NCBI GenBank assembly: GCA_031279305.1 | Contig: JAITIS010000048.1 | Span: 1-8,894, forward strand | Direction: 5' to 3' | DNA: 8,894 bases | Source of the DNA: Candidatus Margulisiibacteriota bacterium | GTDB lineage: Bacteria > Margulisbacteria > Termititenacia > Termititenacales > Termititenacaceae | Part shown: positions 6,392-8,894 of the stretch, piece after piece | Layout: the number at the start of each line of letters is the position of its first letter | How positions within the stretch are numbered: the first letter of the stretch is position 1 | Position numbers and translations under genes: made by a program | Notes under the pieces: model-generated | Databases searched by the model: none | What the model was told of the DNA's origin: nothing | The model's input: the letters and a program-made list of their open reading frames with translations, nothing else

Positions 6392-6715
6392 CTATCCCGG
6401 CGGCCAGCCCAGCGCGCGTCCGGCCAGTATATGAAAATGCAGATGCGGCACTGTCTGTCCGCCATCCGCGCCGGTGTTGGTGACGATCCGGTACTGCATA
6501 ATGCCTTTGTCTTTCAACAGGTTTTGAATACCCAGAGCGCAGGCCAAAATAACATCGGGCGCGGCCTGCGAAAAAGACTCCACGTGTATTTTAGGAATCA
6601 TCAGCCAGTGGATCGGCGCCTGCGGGTGCAGGTCTTCAATAACAAGCACGTTTGCATCCTCGTAGACTGGCTGCGTAGGAATTTCTTTATTGATGATCTG
6701 GCAAAAGACACACAT
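6392..6715 (-). CDS. HIT-family (HinT-like) purine nucleotide hydrolase
   Basis: A 107-residue histidine-triad protein. The active-site motif H-L-H-F-H is at residues 91-95, followed by the conserved ILAGR and a C-terminal WPPG. The start MCVFCQII with Cys2 and Cys5 is the form seen in many bacterial HIT proteins and may help bind zinc. HinT-type enzymes hydrolyse nucleoside phosphoramidates and related AMP conjugates in the cytoplasm; the physiological substrate is not settled. The ATG at 6715 has an AAGGAG Shine-Dalgarno (6723-6728) seven bases upstream. It follows acpS by 20 bases and precedes mod by five, so all three are probably cotranscribed. The length is normal. Confidence 0.93.
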   Translation of the reverse strand: MCVFCQIINKEIPTQPVYEDANVLVIEDLHPQAPIHWLMIPKIHVESFSQAAPDVILACALGIQNLLKDKGIMQYRIVTNTGADGGQTVPHLHFHILAGRALGWPPG

Positions 6716-6722
6716 AGTTTTA

Positions 6723-6728
6723 CTCCTT
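6723..6728 (-). promoter_or_regulatory. Shine-Dalgarno of the HIT gene
   Basis: AAGGAG on the minus strand, seven bases before ATG 6715, in the 20-base gap after acpS. Confidence 0.75.
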
Positions 6729-6735
6729 TTATTTA

Positions 6736-7119
6736 TTATTTGCCGGACGGCACGGCCTGACAGACCGCGAAAGCCATAGCGCCGGCGTGCGACAGCGAGA
6801 CGGCAAAACCGGCGATGTTTTGCGCTTTGGCCAGCGCCAGCGCTTTTTCGTGCAGCACTATAGACGGCTTGCCTTTCGCGTCATTTACCACTTCGATATT
6901 AGTGAGGTCTGCCTCGGTCATAATCCCCACGCCTAGCGCCTTGCCTACAGATTCCTTAGCCGCGAAACGCGCCGCCAGCGACTCATAGCGGTAACCGCCC
7001 GAACGCGTGCAGTAAGTTATCTCCTGCGGCGTAAAAACTTTGCGCAGAAAATGCTGTCCGGAGCCGGAATCAATAATTTTCTTTATTCTGGCCACTTCCA
7101 CGGCGTCCAGTCCTAGCAC
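6736..7119 (-). CDS. acpS: Holo-[acyl-carrier-protein] synthase
   Basis: AcpS moves 4'-phosphopantetheine from CoA to a serine of acyl carrier protein, activating it for fatty-acid synthesis. The family motifs are present: LGLDAVEVARI with the metal-binding Asp5, KVFTPQEI, RFAAKESVGKALG with Glu56, and a C-terminal VSLSHAGAMAFAVC strand. The Asp-Glu spacing of 51 is close to that of characterised AcpS. I choose GTG 7119 as the start, giving 127 residues: it has a perfect GGAGG (7126-7130) six bases upstream and sits one base after the tatD stop. An in-frame TTG at 7137 would add six residues and overlap tatD, but it lacks a good ribosome-binding site. Cotranscribed with tatD and the HIT gene. 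Confidence 0.93.
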   Translation of the reverse strand: MLGLDAVEVARIKKIIDSGSGQHFLRKVFTPQEITYCTRSGGYRYESLAARFAAKESVGKALGVGIMTEADLTNIEVVNDAKGKPSIVLHEKALALAKAQNIAGFAVSLSHAGAMAFAVCQAVPSGK

Positions 7120-7120
7120 A

Positions 7121-7891
7121 TCAAGCCTCCAGTCCAAAAAATTTTCTGGCGGTGCTGTCGGTAGTTTTTTCTACTTCTGCAGCCGGAATATTTTTTAGCT
7201 CCGCGATCTTCTCCGCTACCAGAGAGACCATAGCCGGTTCACTGGCCTGTCCGCGATGCGGCACCGGAGCCATAAAAGGACAATCGGTTTCCAGCATCAA
7301 ACGTTCCAGCGGCACAAAGCGCGCCGCTTCCTGCCCCTGCTTATTTTTCGGAAAAGTGACATTGCCGGTGAAAGAAACATAATAACCCAGATCTAATATT
7401 TTGCGCGTGTACTCAATGCTCCGGCCGTAGCAATGCAGAACCACCCGCGGGCATTTATAATATTTGAGTATCTCGTACACATCCGTGTCGGCTTCGCGGT
7501 TGTGCACGATCAAAGGCTTGTCATTTTCCAGAGCCAGTCTGATCTGCCACTCAAAAACCTGTTTCTGGACAGACGGGGCAACCGGATTTTTATAATAATC
7601 CAGCCCGACCTCGCCCAGCGCGGCAGCCTCGGGACGCCCTAGCAGATACTCCAGCTCCTTCAAAATCTGCACATCGCTAAAAAGCGTGTCCGCTGCCTGC
7701 GGATGTACGCCGACTGCGGCGCGGATCTTTGGATATTTTTTGGCAAAATCCAGAGAGAGCCGCGCATCCGAAATATTCGTCGCCACATTGATAATATGGC
7801 TCACGCCCTGCTCTTTAGCCCGCGCAATAACAGCCTGCGGGGATTCTGCAGCCAGTGGCGGGAGCTGTAAATGAGCGTGTGTGTCTATCAC
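7121..7891 (-). CDS. tatD: TatD-family metal-dependent deoxyribonuclease
   Basis: A 256-residue TIM-barrel hydrolase of the TatD/YcfH family. Metal ligands are recognisable: DTHAHL with His5 and His7, GEVGLDYY with Glu94, PLIVHNREA with His130, LHCYGRS with His153, and LETDCPFMAPVPHRG with Asp203. The second His motif reads HCYGRS where many relatives have HCFSG, a mild variation. Characterised members have 3'-5' exonuclease or DNase activity; YcfH-type members may differ in substrate, so the symbol denotes the family. The start is GTG 7891, giving the canonical MIDTHAHL. It has no Shine-Dalgarno, and a TATAAT box ends six bases upstream. It is the first gene of the minus-strand block and diverges from the propeller gene. 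Confidence 0.92.
   Translation of the reverse strand: MIDTHAHLQLPPLAAESPQAVIARAKEQGVSHIINVATNISDARLSLDFAKKYPKIRAAVGVHPQAADTLFSDVQILKELEYLLGRPEAAALGEVGLDYYKNPVAPSVQKQVFEWQIRLALENDKPLIVHNREADTDVYEILKYYKCPRVVLHCYGRSIEYTRKILDLGYYVSFTGNVTFPKNKQGQEAARFVPLERLMLETDCPFMAPVPHRGQASEPAMVSLVAEKIAELKNIPAAEVEKTTDSTARKFFGLEA
7126..7130 (-). promoter_or_regulatory. Shine-Dalgarno deciding the acpS start
   Basis: GGAGG on the minus strand lies within the last codons of tatD, six bases before GTG 7119. It favours that GTG over the upstream TTG at 7137. Confidence 0.75.
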
Positions 7892-7897
7892 GGGTTA

Positions 7898-7903
7898 ATT
7901 ATA
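7898..7903 (-). promoter_or_regulatory. -10 box of tatD, implying a nearly leaderless mRNA
   Basis: A perfect TATAAT on the minus strand ends six bases before the tatD GTG at 7891, so transcription would start at or within a base or two of the start codon. No convincing -35 is visible at 16-18 bp spacing, which lowers confidence. Confidence 0.45.
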
Positions 7904-7912
7904 TGCTAAAAT
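7904..7912 (+). promoter_or_regulatory. Extended -10 box of the propeller gene
   Basis: TGCTAAAAT on the plus strand fits the extended -10 pattern TGnTAtAAT (five of six in the hexamer). It ends eight bases before ATG 7921, so the mRNA leader would be about 0-2 bases. There is no Shine-Dalgarno before the ATG. It sits three bases from the oppositely directed tatD -10 box. Confidence 0.42.
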
Positions 7913-7920
7913 AGACGTTG

Positions 7921-8766
7921 ATGCGATATTTGCTCCTCCGGATGGGCATACTGTTTCTTGCAGCAGCGGCCGCGCATTCCGCGGCAGAGCCCTCCAGTTC
8001 GCCGGCGGCCACCGCTAATCTCCAGCTGGTCAAAACCCTTGATCTAAGCCGCACCACCAAACAGCCCAATGCTATCGTCACAGACGGCCGGTTCATTTAC
8101 GTCACAGACCGGACAGGCGGTTTGTATAAATACGACGCCGAGGGCACGCTGATAACCGAGCTAAGCCGCTTGAACAATGATTTTTTCATCGCTGGAGATC
8201 TCGCGCAGGACAATGAATATCTTTATCTGACGGATGAGCTAAGCAAGAGCGTCATCAAAGTCAATAAGCAACTCGATCTATCAGCCGCCCATAAAATAGA
8301 ATTAAAAAACGTCGAGCTGTTCAATCCGTCTGGACTGTACATTGACAAAAATCAGGATATTTATTTGAGTGACAGTGCCGGAGATCAGGTGTACTGTTTC
8401 AACGCTTTGGGGCTGCTGGAATGGCGCAGGGGTTTATTCGGCGGAGCGGCGCAAAGCCTGAACACGCCGGGCGCCATCGCCGTATTTGAAAACAGCCCGG
8501 TGGTTTTAGACCGCGGCAACCGGGCTGTAAAAAAAATAAGTCCAGACCGGCTGGAGATATTAGCCAGACACGCTGATCTGCTCTCTCTCGCCGCGCATAA
8601 ACAAAATCTTTTTGTCGGCGCCGGAGACGGCATATATATTTATCCCGCCGCCGCACGGCTGGAGTTAGCGCCCGGACTTTACCCTGCAGACCTTTTTATT
8701 TTCAATAATTTGCTTTACGTGCTGGATTCCCGGCAGAGGAAAATCTGGATCTATGCAATATATTAA
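7921..8766 (+). CDS. Exported beta-propeller protein (NHL/SMP-30-like repeats)
   Basis: A 281-residue protein with an N-terminal signal peptide: positive MRYLLLR, a hydrophobic Ala/Leu core and a likely cleavage site near AHSAA. About six repeats of the NHL/YVTN kind follow, each with a [IL]Y[VL][TS/L]D strand and a second strand such as LYKYDAEG, VIKVNKQ, VYCFNALG, VKKISPD, IYIYPA and IWIYAIY. Six units suggest a closed six-bladed propeller. Such folds serve as binding platforms or, in some families, as hydrolases or lyases; no catalytic motif is recognisable, so function is unknown. I prefer ATG 7921 to the TTG at 7918. The next gene overlaps its last 14 bases, suggesting a cotranscribed pair of exported proteins. 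Confidence 0.8.
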   Translation: MRYLLLRMGILFLAAAAAHSAAEPSSSPAATANLQLVKTLDLSRTTKQPNAIVTDGRFIYVTDRTGGLYKYDAEGTLITELSRLNNDFFIAGDLAQDNEYLYLTDELSKSVIKVNKQLDLSAAHKIELKNVELFNPSGLYIDKNQDIYLSDSAGDQVYCFNALGLLEWRRGLFGGAAQSLNTPGAIAVFENSPVVLDRGNRAVKKISPDRLEILARHADLLSLAAHKQNLFVGAGDGIYIYPAAARLELAPGLYPADLFIFNNLLYVLDSRQRKIWIYAIY

Positions 8767-8894
8767 ATTACTCCTGCTCGGCGCGGGGGTGATTTATTGG
8801 GCAGCGGCCACGGATTACGGTTATCTCAGCTTGCGCGTGCCTGAAGAATCTGGCCAGCCGGGCCGGCAGTATACGCTGGGATTGCAGACTACCC
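8753..8894 (+). CDS. Start of a second exported protein (cut by window end)
   Basis: The frame opens at ATG 8753, overlapping the propeller gene by 14 bases in a different frame, and runs to the window edge with 47 residues visible. The N-terminus (MQYIKLLLLGAGVIYWAAAT) looks like a signal peptide, followed by DYGYLSLRVPEESGQP. A GGA seven bases upstream of the ATG is a weak ribosome-binding site. The family cannot be identified from this fragment. The overlap implies cotranscription and probably translational coupling with the propeller gene. Confidence 0.65.
   Translation, partial: MQYIKLLLLGAGVIYWAAATDYGYLSLRVPEESGQPGRQYTLGLQTT

Noticed and set aside
7120..7137. TTG 7137 as the acpS start
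   Set aside because: It would overlap tatD by 17 bases and lacks a good ribosome-binding site, whereas GTG 7119 has GGAGG six bases upstream and gives a start close to that of known AcpS proteins.
1..8894. tRNA, rRNA, CRISPR arrays, transposases or attachment sites
   Set aside because: No cloverleaf, ribosomal RNA stretch, regularly spaced repeats, transposase or integrase motifs were seen by eye in either strand; small structured RNAs cannot be excluded this way.

Overview
This is a compact, almost fully coding stretch from a bacterial genome, probably a diderm: it carries an LptF/LptG-type lipopolysaccharide permease and two genes for exported proteins. The set of housekeeping families (TatD, AcpS, HIT, bS21) is bacterial, but nothing I can read fixes the phylum. 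An uncultured lineage such as Margulisbacteria or Elusimicrobia is only a guess. Five of the eight intact minus-strand genes start at GTG or TTG, and several are joined by overlaps or 1-nt gaps.

Layout. At the left edge, a plus-strand gene of unknown function ends at 336. It faces a long minus-strand block running from 7891 down to 359. The block has two parts. The upstream part is tatD, acpS and a HIT-family gene, followed by a type III restriction-modification locus: a mod methyltransferase gene lacking its 3' end and a collapsed res remnant. The downstream part starts at a recognisable promoter at about 4690-4718: rpsU (bS21), an LptF/LptG permease, a 783-residue TPR protein, and a DUF2344 (radical-SAM-associated) protein. 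At the right edge, two plus-strand genes for exported proteins diverge from tatD: a probable six-bladed beta-propeller and an overlapping gene cut by the window end.

Main points of interest. The type III restriction locus appears to have suffered two deletions. One fuses the truncated mod to a res lacking its 5' end, out of frame. The other joins the res Walker A region in frame to its C-terminal PD-(D/E)xK nuclease region, removing the helicase core. The centre of mod, where the target-recognition domain lies in beta-class enzymes, is far more AT-rich than its ends and its neighbours, which suggests exchange of that domain. The locus sits between the HIT gene and rpsU, which are adjacent in some other bacteria. 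Other notable signals are back-to-back -10 boxes placed so close to the tatD and propeller start codons that both mRNAs would be nearly leaderless, a palindrome over the rpsU -10 box, and a DUF2344 gene without its usual radical-SAM partner nearby. I found no RNA genes, insertion sequences, CRISPR arrays or gene-free stretches over 300 bases.
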